Below are positions 34,929 through 46,066 of a DNA stretch of 64,000 nt, one piece after another. The notes beneath the pieces were generated by a model, which made no database searches, was not told the origin of the DNA, and was given only the letters and a program-made list of their open reading frames with translations. The first letter of the stretch is position 1. Every line of letters begins with the position of its first letter. Both the position numbers and the translations under genes were made by a program. This stretch comes from Macrolepiota albuminosa (Eukaryota > Basidiomycota > Agaricomycetes > Agaricales > Agaricaceae), in the NCBI GenBank assembly GCA_027475525.1, contig JAMWFC010000071.1:1-64000 (forward strand), written 5' to 3'.

Positions 34929-35252
34929 TCATAAACAGTGGACATTACAATTGATAGTGACAACATTGCGATTCTCTAGCAACAATTTACGTATAATGCC
35001 AACCAGAGAAAGATGAAATAATGCCGAGAGAGATAAAGTGCCTGAGATCGAATCAATCTTTGATGGATGTGTGCCATGATGGGGTGAGTGATGAGCTGAG
35101 GCAATCGGAGTAGTCTGAGCATTGTCTACCACAACGTGAGCAGGTATTTGGACGTCGCCGGAGAGCAGGTCATCAACCGTGAGAAGGATTTCAGCTACAC
35201 GTGAGGCTACAAGGCTTTCATATATCAGATCGGTCTTGTAGTTAGAAGCCAT
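34929..35252 (-). CDS. hypothetical small ORF
   Basis: 107-aa frame starting MASNYKTDLIYESLVASRVA, with acidic and hydrophobic residues alternating in a helix-like pattern at the N-terminus and a His/Ser-rich middle (ASAHHSPHHGTHPS). No homologue recognised. The bases before the ATG are AT-rich. Could be a real small gene or an exon of one. Confidence 0.3.
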   Translation of the reverse strand: MASNYKTDLIYESLVASRVAEILLTVDDLLSGDVQIPAHVVVDNAQTTPIASAHHSPHHGTHPSKIDSISGTLSLSALFHLSLVGIIRKLLLENRNVVTINCNVHCL

Positions 35253-35311
35253 AATATATCATGCTTAGCTTCTAATCACAAGTGTGTGATATATCACCCT
35301 GCCAATATCTG

Positions 35312-35483
35312 GTGTTCTCCGAGAAAGGGGGTTTCCAAATAGTTTTATCTGCCCTTGATTATATAAATATCTCAAGAACGTGGGTTTCTCCGAGGAAGAG
35401 GGTTTACAAATAGTTTTATCCTGCTATACAAATTATCGCAAGAACCTGAGTTTCTCCGAGGAAGGGAGTTTCCAAATAGTTTT
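35312..35483. repeat. three imperfect ~70-bp tandem repeats
   Basis: Three units, each containing TTCTCCGAG(G/A)AAG followed by GTTT(C/A)CAAATAGTTTT, at about 35314, 35383 and 35450. Unlike the 77-bp copies, the units are diverged, so they are biological. Confidence 0.75.
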
Positions 35484-35664
35484 GTTGGTTTATTCTTACT
35501 ACTGTCGTGTGGTCTGGAAGTAAATTTTTTGCCATTTTTTTGTCGCTCTATCCCTATGTCGTATAGTCTTCAAATTTTCAATTCATCTTGAATACCTTTG
35601 TTTGACACAAGACTAATATATGAGTTGATTGATATGATATCGTATCGTAGGGTAACTTAATACA

Positions 35665-35695
35665 CACCTCAGTCGGGTAGTAAACGACTGAGGTG
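35665..35695. other. 11-bp perfect inverted repeat
   Basis: CACCTCAGTCG and CGACTGAGGTG separated by nine bases. Could be a protein-binding palindrome, a hairpin, or the end of a small element. Confidence 0.6.
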
Positions 35696-35864
35696 CCATT
35701 GTCTCCGTTTCCGATCCGTATCTTGGAACTGTATAGTTCTATTTTTTCTCCCCTTACTTCCCTCTGCGGCGCACTTGCGGTTGGTCACGTGTCCTCTACG
35801 CGTGCCGCGATTCCCAACCAATAACCTTCTGAGCTAGTATGAAATAATTTTTTTAGGTGAAACT

Positions 35865-35987
35865 GTAACATGTGAGAGACGTCGGCCCATGACCGAGGGA
35901 GAGGTACCAAAAAACCGGGAAGTGAAATTGTTGTCACAGTCGGGTCACAAGCTATGCTCCGCTTGAAAGCCGACTTGTCGAATCGTC
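35865..35987 (+). repeat. dispersed repeat upstream of terpene synthase
   Basis: Shares GT(C/A)GGCCCATGACCGAG, GAGAGGTACCAAAA, AAGTGAAATTG(T/C)TGTCAC and CGAATCGTC, in the same order and orientation, with 38430-38534 downstream of the gene. Confidence 0.75.
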
Positions 35988-36783
35988 GAAGATTTGTCCT
36001 TAAATATGCAAGGTTCGTCATATTTAATACAATACTAATGCCACATGTTTCAAATTACTCATACTGGTCTCAAATTATATAGAAGTATCTGAAGTTCGAA
36101 ATTTGTTTCATTGTCGCTTACGATCAGTTATTGACTTGATTCATTTCGAATTTCAGATTTCTATTGGGTCAACGGATACAAAGCTTTATTTTGTACAATA
36201 TCAACAATTGCGTCAAACCAATCATGGGCTTGATGTTTCTCGAAAGACCTTCTCTGATCCTCTATACAACTATGTATGGCCTTAACAATCTTCCTAATAT
36301 AAAATTGAGGTAGTATCCGGCATGATTTAATGGTGATGTCGCGAGATGTCTGTTCTTGTCCCGTTTCCATACCTGCAGATAGTTCATGATAATTATTTCC
36401 TTATTGATAACTTTATAATTTCTTTAAACTTACAGTCCACCCACGATGTCTATAGATGAGAGAATAACCAATGAAAGTCGAGTATGCGAGCAGCTAACTA
36501 GAAACACTTAGTAATACTCAGTGTTGGCACGCTATACAGGAGCAACAGCTGAGGTGCAACATGGTGTAAAAAGGTATACAAAATGTTCTATGTTACGGAA
36601 TGACTGGGACGTTGCAAGTAAACTTTCTGCATGTGTCAAAGTAAAATAACGTGTGACGTACACGTCCACAGTACGGGTCAGCTTGCTATTCCAACAATAG
36701 ATTTGCACTTGGTGATAAAAATGAAGGCTCTAGCGTTTTACTATAAATTCCGGCCAAGCTTCGACAGCAATTTATCGTGAAAG

Positions 36784-38022
36784 ATGCCTACTCACTTCTC
36801 AGAATCTGGGTCCATTATCTTCCCTGACGACATTCTTGCGGAATGGCCCTGGAAGCGCAATATCAATCCTCACTCCCTTCAAGTTGCAGCAGAATCATCA
36901 GCATGGATTGATGCTTTTCTTGGATACACGTCCCTTCATGTGCGACGAACCTTTGACATTGGTCATTTTGGTGAGTTTACCTGCTGGCTGGTCAGTGAAT
37001 GGTCCAGAAGTAATAGTTTTATTAATCAGGCTTACTCGCATCTCTGGGATATCCTCTGGAGAATGACGGTCAGTATCCACGCCATCATTCTTCTTTGAAT
37101 TACGACATACTTTGGATGCAGATGTCTTTCGCGTGGGCTGCGATCTCATTAATCTCCTCTTCTTACTTGATCTTAAGACTGACAATGCGACGCCTCATGA
37201 GGTTCAGCAGCTGGCTAGTATAGTCATGGATGCTATACACAATCCTGACAGGATAAGGCCAGCTGATGAGGATATTGTCGGAGAGGCTTCTCGACAGTAA
37301 GTTCTGAGTCTATTTTGATGACTGAAAGTGATTGCTTTACTCGCTCGTTCAGGTTTTCCAAGTTGTTATCGTCGAAGTGCTACAGTGGAGGGGCACACCG
37401 TCGGCTCATCAAGGAATTCGAGAGATTCGTCACTTCGATTACTCAACAAGCTCATGACCGGGCTCAGAATTATATCAGGAATTTTGATGAGTATTTTTCG
37501 GTCCGGCGTGACACAATTGCCGCAAGGCCGCTATTTGCACTTTGTCAATCGAAGCTCAATCTTCCGGACGAGTTCTTCGATCATCCTGTCGTTCAAAAAC
37601 TTTCCAATTCATGTGTGGACCTAATCATTCTCGGTAATGTAAGCTTTAGATCTTCTCTTATTTTTTGCATTTTCATTTTGGTCTAGGACTTGTATTCGTA
37701 TGATGTCGAGCGAGCTCGTGGCGATGATAACCATAACCTCGTCACCATTTTGATGCGTCATGAAAATACTAGCCTGACTGAAGCAATCGAACGGATCGCC
37801 AACTATTGTTCAAACCTTTTGCATGATTTTCTGGATAACCTCGGCCAAGTCCCGTCATTTGGTGAGGGCTTCCAGGACGACGTAAAACGCTATTTGGATG
37901 ATCTGGGTAACTGGGTTAGGGCAGCTGATTGTTGGAGCTTAGAGAGTCCCATGTACTTTGCCGCGGGTGGAATGGCAATCCAACAGAGTGGAAAGGTCGT
38001 ACTGACTTCCAAAACCTTTTAG
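36784..38022 (+). CDS. sesquiterpene synthase (class I terpene cyclase)
   Basis: Class I terpene synthases ionise farnesyl diphosphate with bound Mg2+ and cyclise it. Five exons, 36784-36970, 37030-37068, 37122-37296, 37353-37638, 37687-38022, give 340 aa, normal for basidiomycete enzymes. IIFPDDILAEWPWKRNINPH is the usual N-terminus and VGCDLINLLFLLD leads into the first metal motif, which reads D92-L-K-T-D96 rather than DExxD. The NSE motif is intact: N229-D-L-Y-S233-Y-D-V-E237 followed by RARGDDNHN. Near the C-terminus WSLESPMYF has Met318 where most relatives have Arg of the RY pair. The fold is clearly conserved, but the altered first motif and lost Arg may change or reduce activity. No cluster partners adjoin it; the P450 is about 23 kb away. 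Confidence 0.93.
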
Positions 38023-38333
38023 ATCCGATCCAATGCCCTGGCCTTCTTTTTTATGTTTTGCTACCTTGTAAGATTACAAGACGATATTGAAGACAGACAC
38101 ATACAGTATGCATCCGTATAGTCTAAATGTAAACAACCATGGACACATGTACACATAAGAAGCACGTACAGCAAATAAAGGCAAACAAATGTGCTATGAC
38201 GAGCGCTCTTTTACTGTCATGTGTCCGGGAGGTGAAATTTTAAGCCGTTTTTTTTTCTCTAGCTCTATCCCTTGGGTGTAAAGTCTCTCGACTCTCAGAT
38301 CATCTCAATTTGTATCTAGTCTAGTATATTGCA

Positions 38334-38487
38334 TTTTTTTATAGAGGGATTCGTAACGTGTGAGGGATGTCGGCCCATGACCGAGCGAGAGGTACCAAAA
38401 GATCGGTAAGTTTTTTTATAGAGGGATTCGTAACGTGTGAGGGATGTCGGCCCATGACCGAGCGAGAGGTACCAAAAGATCGGTAAG
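38334..38487. repeat. 77-bp exact tandem duplication
   Basis: Copies start at 38334 and 38411, both TTTTTTTATAGAGGGATTCG. Confidence 0.95.
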
Positions 38488-38534
38488 TGAAATTGCTGTC
38501 ACGCCGGGGTCAGTTGCCGACTTGCCGAATCGTC
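38430..38534 (+). repeat. dispersed repeat downstream of terpene synthase
   Basis: Direct-orientation copy of 35865-35987. Part of it is present twice because of the 77-bp duplication. Confidence 0.75.
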
Positions 38535-38645
38535 TACCCCTCGTTGCTCGTCCTTGCTGGTCTCGGTCATTGCTGGTCTCAGTTCATGTCAATTATGGAG
38601 TGTATATCTCACAAGTTAGTTACTCATATAAGCTAGGTGGGGATA

Positions 38646-39110
38646 TCAAGCCCTGACTTGAGTACTATGGGCATGGGTGATGGATTGGCAGGGAGCTGAG
38701 CAGGATAAGGGTGACTTAGGGAAGATGGGTGTATAGGAGGTACAGAAGGGGAGAGGGGATGAGGTAATGTTGGTCATGTTTACAGTTTGCTTGAATCCAA
38801 GCCTTGATTGATTAAAATGCCTCCTCAATTAGATTTAAATCAGGTGAATAGACAAAAAGGAAAATAATATGCATTCCACTACCCAGTGTCAAAATCATAC
38901 TACTGTTCAACCGTTTCTCATATATAATTTCCCTATTATACTTGCATGGTCTATCCACAAGCACAGAAATTTCATCTGGCCAAGGGTTCATTTGATCTAG
39001 GACACTATCAATGAGATTGCTGAGTATTTTTTCTGTAATTAGACAATCTTGGATATTAAGTGTTAATATTCCATCAAGAAAAAGTGCTAGCTGAATAAAA
39101 TACATTGTTT
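38646..39110 (-). pseudogene. Tc1/mariner-type transposase remnant
   Basis: The minus-strand frame 38812-39105 contains LDQMNPWPDEISVLVDR (usual SVLVMDN block, catalytic Asp context) and IIFLFVYSPDLNLIEEAF, the DDE_3 signature LPPYSPDLNPIE(E)AF with the third acid. QSRLGFKQ follows after a shift. The N-terminal DNA-binding half and the terminal inverted repeats are not seen. Confidence 0.7.
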
Positions 39111-39380
39111 CAACAAGTTTAACTCAATCTGTTTCTAACTGAATAAATAAAAACCTAGTATTTTCCTCTGATAAAGAAGTTATGGCACCTTGCATGTATT
39201 CCATTACTAGACTATGCAAATAGATGACTGGTAACTCAGTGATCACACGCACTCTCATTTGCACAAACCATTTGCCAAGACTCGTAGTATGTTCCAATCA
39301 TTAATTGGTGTTTTGCTCAATCAATTTCATTTCTTTCTTTAGCTGGGTGAGTAATCTGAAACTAACTAGTTATACAGCAA
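39111..39380. other. intergenic
   Basis: AT-rich sequence without supported features; likely holds the promoter of the next gene and more decayed mariner DNA. Confidence 0.4.
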
Positions 39381-39542
39381 GTGATTGGTTTTATACCTTA
39401 TGATCTTGAGGAAGCCCAATCCCCAGTGTACGATCGAAATTGCAAACACGGTCATGTGATGCTATCGTTAAATACAACGCCCATGATTGTCAGCGTCATA
39501 TATTCACTTTCTTCCTTCCCCTCTGCGAAACACACATACAAT

Positions 39543-40302
39543 ATGCTTCCACTCGTCCACGCCGCCCACGCTCTTATTATGAATGCGATGGGTTTCATAA
39601 CCCAGTTCTATAACAACTCGAGCTCCTCCGCTGCCGTCCTTGCCCTCACATCCTCGACCACTACAGGCATCTGCTACATCCTTGAGCGTGCGATGACAAC
39701 TTTTGACGCAATACCAAAACATGTCGCGGCCGCCTATGCACATGTATTCACAAGTACGAATTCAACACTTCACCAGCGTCCCCCAGTCATCAACCCTGGC
39801 CCTGGACCACGCAGTCAAACGTTCTCCCAAGACATGCACTCTGTTTTTCGTCTTCTTGTTGAGATGCTATATGCCCAAAATGAATATCAGCGTTTTGTCA
39901 TGGAACGACAGGAGCGACGGGATTCAGAACTGATGGGTCACATCCGCACATCGATCTGGGTCCTGATCTTTATCGCCGTATTCGTTTTTTTCGCATTCAT
40001 TTTACTATATCGAGGCATTAGACATTCCACGCCAATACAAACCTCACCACAGCAGAACCTCATGCCCGCCATTACAGAGTCTTCTTATCGACGACGTGAC
40101 CAAAGGGTGAGTGATGCACACAGCCTTTTTAGCTCCGGGCCATAACCTGATCGCCTTCATCTTTGGTTTTATATCCAAGGTTCAGACTAATGATAGAAAC
40201 AGAGATACTGCAAAAAACAGGACTAGGGCGAGGGCTGCGGAGCCAGAGGGGTCAAGATTATATGTGCCTCCTGGTCGTCGCCGGGCATCAGCCACTCAGT
40301 GA
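39543..40302 (+). CDS. hypothetical single-pass membrane protein
   Basis: Two exons (39543-40106, 40180-40302; intron GTGAGT...CCAAG) give 228 aa from the ATG MLPLVHAAHALIMNAMGF. The frame is open back to an earlier ATG at 39381, but that added stretch looks non-coding. The protein has a Ser/Thr-rich N-terminal half, a helical segment (HSVFRLLVEMLYAQNEYQRF), one clear membrane helix (TSIWVLIFIAVFVFFAFILL) near residue 150, and a basic tail ending in RLYVPPGRRRASATQ. Topology and role are unknown. Confidence 0.6.
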
Positions 40303-41772
40303 GTTTTGGTGACGGTAACAGCTGGTCTTCTACGCCCACGGACAGTTGATTTGTTCTCAATTCGATTTGTATACAATCATTTTCCAGACATTCTTTCGCT
40401 GCGGTCAACTGTACACGAAAAGACTACAATTGTACATTAGACCCAACACATACTCTAGTTTGTACCACTATAGACTCCGGCAAATTTGCTTGACATACTT
40501 GTCTGTTTCCGCAGCACAGCCAAATTTGAAGCATCCTTTGATATCTTGATGCTTTCACGGCGTACTCCCCGTGGCATGCCGAAGTACAGGTCCTCAAACA
40601 GTTCGGAAGCATTATATATGCGCGTCGTTCAGGTGATCTGTAACAGGCCGTGCCTTACTGGGGCTGAACCCATCGCCATCTGGCAATAATCATTGTACTC
40701 TCAGGTCCTACTACCTAGAAGTATCATTATTCGACTTCGTCACGTGATGACAAGATTTTGTGTATTTTCATTTGTTTTACACAGCGCTTGGTGAACAACC
40801 GTTTCTAAAGTAGCGGTATATTCTGCTATGTACAAGTGAGAATGTCAGCTAGGTGCCGCGTGCTCCGACCTTCTGCAAAGTTCTGCAAAAGCGGAGATTA
40901 ACCGCGATTCGGGTGGGTGGGTAGGTGAACATATATCTGAAGACTGTTTTACCGATTGTCCGCTTCAGAATCTCTTCCCTTCACGGAGGCCACTATGGCA
41001 CTCTAAGACGTCTTCCGGTCTTTTGTTGTTTTTCTTCTTCTTTTATCTTAACTCCGCGCTTGGGCTGCCTCGTGGGTGGAGCGGAAGGGAAAAATAGTGT
41101 TCTTTTCTGCAGGCAGACCCGATGCTAGGACAGGGGAAAAGGAGTTCCCGTGGACAACACAGCCACCCTCATTCAGTCCCCTCTGATCATGTGCACGTGA
41201 TTTACCAGAGTCACGAAAAACTCTTCAGCCTCGACCTGCCGCCACAGTCTATCTGCCATATGCAACAATGCGGTCGATTCAAATGAACTCAAATCACTCT
41301 TGAACACAAATAAGGATCCTTCATGGTGAAACCTCTGTATTTCTGGCATTCTATGTTGTCCCGAATTTCCATCCGATCTTGTTCTACATGTGAAGCGTTT
41401 CCGACCATGAGCTGGTACTTGCGCTGGGTCAGAAAGAAAACGACATGGACGTGGTACATTCACAGGGTGAAATAACGAGGATTGAAGAAAACTTGTGGTT
41501 CGAAAACAGTCCTCTCGCGTCTGACGTGCCAGCGTAGGACAGCCACGTGCTGGAGGAATTTTGTTGAGTCACCTATCAGTGCCGCTTCCCTCTGTCCAAG
41601 AAATGGCTGATGTTAACGTTGTTCATGCTTATCAATGTTTAAATCCACGTCATCCGTGCAATCGTTTAAATCGTTTAACGATCGAAAACATGTCTTGGGT
41701 GGGATCACGTGACCGCGTCCTGATAAAATGCCCTGCTCAGTGGCGCTTCTTCCTTCATACTCGACCACCATC
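40303..41772. other. gene-poor stretch
   Basis: Several 60-97 aa frames on both strands overlap each other and none shows a domain. A 96-aa minus frame (41173-41463, MNVPRPCRFLSDPAQVPAH) cannot be assigned. The final part is the promoter region of the next gene. Confidence 0.4.
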
Positions 41773-44336
41773 ATGGCGATTTCTAATTGCACCCTCGCGC
41801 TCTTAGCTAGAGCATACGAGCTTAGCGTTCTTCTTATTTCAACTCTGGAAAACATGTATCAAGTCCCTCAGCTAGATCCAGTCCAGTTTGCTCCTCTTTT
41901 ACTTCCTCCTCCTCCCTCGCCTTCACCAACTCGCACCATAACGTCCCTCCAATCCACGCCTACTATCCCTTCACTGCCGCCAACACCTACATTATCTACC
42001 CGCCCTCTCCCCGCAGGCCCTCTCGTGTGTGGCCTCATGGTCATGCTCGCAGCTGTGGCCAGTGGACTTGTCATAGGCAGCCTGTTAGTTTGGCATCGGA
42101 CAACCCATCGAGCTCAAAAGCATCCCGCTCAGTGTAACTCCCTCAGAACTCGCTCTCCTGCGACTTCTAAAGAGATTTCGTCCCCGACAAACCACCTTCC
42201 CTTTTCCCAATGGCCTGATGTACCTCACGTCCCCGTTGAACTCTTCTCTCTCCGAAGGATCTTTTTAACCGCTCCCTCAGCTCTCTTGGACCCTCTTGGA
42301 AATGACCGTATCGTCATGTTCTTAGCTGTGGTCACTCGCTTCGTTATAGACAAGCTTTTAGAAATCCGCGAAAAGTACATGGAATTCACAACATTCGCCA
42401 AGCGCCTTCTGTCGATTGCTCGCTTGAAATCATCGTCGTCTTTTGCATCGGCTCTCACACATCTCCATCAGCTCTTCAAGTGGTGTACTCTACCTATCAA
42501 ACTCCAGTTTCCTTTCGCTCTTCCAGGCCCTCTTCGATATGACTGTATGGTCAAATCCGTAGTCGTGGCCACCAACCTTGCTTGCGACAAGATATTGGAA
42601 TTTGGGCGAAAGGCGGTGCACCTTAAGTTTGTAACCGCCAAGCACCTTCTGACTGCAGGATCACTCGCTATTACTTCTTGTGTCGTAACCACCCTCCCAA
42701 AACTCCTTTCCTCTCGCCAAATGATGACAGGCTTTCGGTTCATCAGACGGTCTATCCTCATCCCGCTTGCAAAACTTTATTCATTCCAGGATCTTTCCCG
42801 ACAACTGGGTGTACCTAACGCTTCATTTATGGTTGTGCTTAGGCGCATCCCATACGGGATGGAAATTGTAATCGCCGTCCATTGCGGCGTTGGTCTAAGC
42901 GCTTTTTGTGGGTATTATATCCTAAAAAGACTTGACGACTACATCGATGAACCCCAGTACGACTTCGGAGACTACGATGATCCCTGGGTTCAGCACCGTT
43001 TCGACATTCCTGATGGCCCTGACAACGATGACTTTGAAGAAGAAGACGATCAGCTTTTCCAGTCCGTCGACGATTTACCAGCTGGACTCTCTCACAAGTT
43101 TGGAAACGCCGAGCACCTTTGGATTGCAGGATTACTCGCTATTACTTGTGTCGTAACCTGCGGGCTTTGGTATTCTATTCCCTTTCTGGACATCATTGGC
43201 TCCTTCGCCGCGCCTCGCATCCGAACCATCCTCGCAAAACTCCTTTCCACTCGCCACATGATGACCGGCTTCCGGTTCATCAGACGTTCTATCCTCATCC
43301 CTCTTGCAAATCTTTATTCATTACAGCATCTTTCCCGATACATGGGTTTACCTAACGCTTCATTTATGGTTGTGCTTAGGAGCATCTCAAACTGGAAGGA
43401 AATTGTAATCGGCATTCATTGCGGCGTTGGTCTAAGCGCTTTTTGTGGGTATTATGCCATAAAAAGAGGACTTGACTACTACATCGATGAAACCCCCCAG
43501 TACGACTTCGGATACTACAATGATCCCTGGGTTCAGTACCGTTTCGAAATTCCTGATGACCCTGACAACGATGACTTCGAAGAAGATGACGATGAGCTTT
43601 TCCAGTCCGTTGACGGGGTTCAGTACCGTTTCGAAATTCCTGATGACCTTGACAACGATGACTTCGAAGAAGATGACGATGAGCTTTTCCAGTCCGTTGA
43701 CGATATTTTATCTGGACTCCCTCGCAATGAAGCGGACGAAGAAGAGTTTCAGAGAGGAGTCGAAACGATCTTGAACAGTATCGAAAACGTTATCGCGGAA
43801 CGTGATGATGCTCGCAGTCGTGCCAGCAACCTCAACCAGACACTCCGTTACTTGGCAGCACGGTGTACCGACCTTGAATCGATGATACGTACCCTTTCTG
43901 ACGTTGAAGACGTTGGAGAGCCGCTTGATTGTACGTTGGCATTCACATCTAAGATGGAGGCTCTTTGCTCATATTTACATAGATGATCAAGCTATTCAAG
44001 AAGGTGCCTTCGACGAGTGGTCTGCTGCAGTTGTATCTGGTGCAGCTGCATTCGCTCCTCCTCCTCGCTGGGAAGCGCCACCAGACTGTGAGTGTTTTTG
44101 TAACTCCTCGCATTTTCACTTCTCAAATCGACTTGTTTTTAGATGCTGAAGTGGGTGGACCGCACCCCACCAACGTAGTAGAGCCATCCAATCAGCCCAT
44201 TGGTGAGTTTTCTCGATCCTTCCTTTTCTTCTTTCGGGACTTATGTGCTTCACGCAGCCGTTGAGAATGATCATATAGCACCTCAGGACAACGGTCCCCC
44301 TCAACCTCAAGTCGTGCGCGTAGATTGTGAGTGATC
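41773..44336 (+). CDS. hypothetical membrane protein with internal duplications
   Basis: A long first exon (ATG 41773; an in-frame ATG at 41728 would add 15 residues) ends at 43930 and is followed by short exons 43983-44087, 44143-44202 and 44258 to about 44336, with regular GTGAGT/GTACGT donors. About 800 aa. The N-terminal third holds hydrophobic segments (CGLMVMLAAVASGLVIGSLL) in three loosely repeated units of type GPL..D.MV...VVAT....DKLLE. The middle holds two long copies (about 42640-43080 and 43085-43620) sharing MMTGFRFIRRSILIPLA, PNASFMVVLR and CGVGLSAFCGYY, each ending in an acidic DNDDFEE block. The acidic block is duplicated again as an 87-bp in-frame repeat at 43530 and 43617. 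A coiled coil (ENVIAERDDARSRASNLNQ) follows. No known family recognised. Confidence 0.7.
43530..43703 (+). repeat. 87-bp in-frame tandem repeat
   Basis: Copies start at 43530 and 43617, differ by a C/T, and are 29 codons long. Not 77 bp and in frame, so biological rather than an assembly overlap. Confidence 0.85.
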
Positions 44337-44827
44337 TCTCGTACTCCTCATCTTGTTGATATCTAATCTCGATTTATCGTTCTCAGAGAGACGGCCACAC
44401 CATAGCTTGCAGCCTGAATTGCCCCTTTAGTGATTCAATCTACACAGTTCTGCTTTATTACCCGGGGCTGCACGCTCCATGCATTGCCCGAATGCCATGC
44501 TCCTACTATATACCGGTTTACTTTTTGCTTCCTTGACAGATCGACCACTCAGATTAACGACACTTCATATATTCATATCTTATACACCCATATGTACCTT
44601 TTTCATTCTCAGCGAAAGCTGTATCACATTTTTACCATACAGACTTCTTTTATACCCAAGATATCCCATACCTATAGGATTTAGTTTATAATTGTAAAAG
44701 TATGAATTGATATATATATCATTGTAGTACATAGCAGTTACATTAGTATGTAGCATATCTAGAGATATCACGATAGCCAACACGTGCTTTCCACTTGAAA
44801 CTAAAAATGTGAAATTGCAGCTATCAC
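44337..44827. other. convergent intergenic region
   Basis: Very AT-rich 3' region between the membrane-protein gene and the convergent purine nucleoside phosphorylase gene. No gene or repeat supported. Confidence 0.5.
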
Positions 44828-46066
44828 CTACTGCAAGTCAGCCACAGTGGGTATCATCTCGACGATACTCTCGACGAGCTTCTTCATGACCTCAGCTTTC
44901 TCCTTTCCTATCGCTAGCACCTCTTCGTGCGATACTGTTGCCATTTGGGGCAACTCCACAGGCTTACCTGCAAGCTAAGAAGTTTTTTAGCGTGAAGTGC
45001 TGGGAGACAAACGGAATTCTTACCTCTTGCTCGACTTCGTCCCTGATACTCCGATACGTATCAGGAATTACCACGAAATTCGTCACCAAGCTCAAAACGA
45101 CGACGTTCATACCCTCTTCTCGGGCGACCACAACCTCAGGTACGGTGCTCATGCCCACCACGTCGGCGCCCGCAGACCGGAGGAGCCTGCCCTCCGCGGG
45201 CGTCTCGTACGTCGGGCCGCCGACCCACGCGTAGATACCTTCTGCGAGCGCACTGCGCTCGAGGGAAAGTCTGTGTGCGGAGAGGAAGACAAGGCGGCGT
45301 AGAGAGGGGGAGTAGGCGTCTGAGAGGGGGAGGAAACGGGGGTGGGCTGGCGAGATTTGTGGGCCCAGAAGTGGGTTCATGCCTGTTAGATTTGGGAGAG
45401 CGAGGTGGTCTTGGATTACTACGACTAGAGAAAAATGAGGTACCATACTTGATTGTGTTGATGCGACGTACTTGTTCCTACTGGGACCTTGGGATTGAGC
45501 GATCCAGCCGCGTTGGTGACTGCATTCAAGGAGCCAGATTGGTTATTATGTGGTGAGGTCGGGACGCGTACATACTGATGACATTTTTCACACCGAGTCT
45601 CGCCATGACTCTAATCGGGTATGTGACAATCGGAAATGAATGTCCTTCGTAAGCATGCAACTGGATATGACACTGCTTTTAGCAACAGTATGAGAAATAT
45701 TCGTTGAAACCCACACGGCCAAGCATCGCAACGGCTGGTACACCATTCCCAGAGCCCAATAGTCCAAAGGCAAGAGCGCTTCTATGCCCCGGCACTTATC
45801 GTAGCATGCTATTAGCCATAGACACGTTAGTTCCCAAAGGTCACACACTCACCAGTACTCTTAGCGAAACCAGGAAGCTTATCATAAGGAACTATCACAA
45901 CCTCTCTAAACGAGTCCACTAGACCACTCAGCCCAGATCCACAAACGATCCCAATGCGAGGTTTTTGGAGCTTTATAGGCAAGAAAGACTCGATTGCTTG
46001 AAGAGTCTCGACAAATGGAGGAAAGGCTTCTTTTTCATGGCAGTGGTTCAGTGTTGTTGAATACAT
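44828..46066 (-). CDS. PNP1: purine nucleoside phosphorylase (inosine/guanosine)
   Basis: Cleaves inosine or guanosine with phosphate to free base and ribose-1-phosphate in purine salvage. Six exons on the minus strand: 46066-45853, 45794-45715, 45660-45576, 45519-45472, 45424-45024, 44962-44828, giving 320 aa, near the trimeric PNP family length. Visible: PRIGIVCGSGLSGLVD (phosphate loop, GSG), GHRSALAFGLLGSGNGVPA, then HAYEGHSFPIVTYPIRVM across the exon 2/3 junction, TNAAGSLNPKVPVGT, DHLALPNLTGMNPLLGP, WVGGPTYETPAEGRLLRSAG (Glu and purine site) and GADVVGMSTVPEVVVARE with the conserved Met-Ser-Thr and purine-binding part. The last exon has SHEEVLAIGKEKAE. The first metal-free residues (HH) of the phosphate site could not be checked. 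Splice sites were chosen to keep the frame and match the family. Confidence 0.93.

Larger units (their letters stand above)
35484..36783. other. terpene synthase upstream region
   Basis: No gene supported. Holds an 11-bp perfect hairpin (35665-35695), a dispersed repeat copy (35865-35987) and, just before the terpene synthase, a TATA-like CTATAAATTC at about 36742. Confidence 0.5.
38023..38640. other. terpene synthase downstream region
   Basis: No gene supported. Contains the 77-bp duplication at 38334 and the second dispersed-repeat copy. The 70-aa frame at 38444 lies inside that repeat and is probably chance. Confidence 0.5.

Noticed and set aside
38444..38656. 70-aa plus-strand frame near the terpene synthase
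   Set aside because: Lies inside a dispersed repeat and a 77-bp duplication.
43530..43703. 87-bp duplication as another assembly overlap
   Set aside because: Length is not 77, copies differ by a base and the repeat is in frame.
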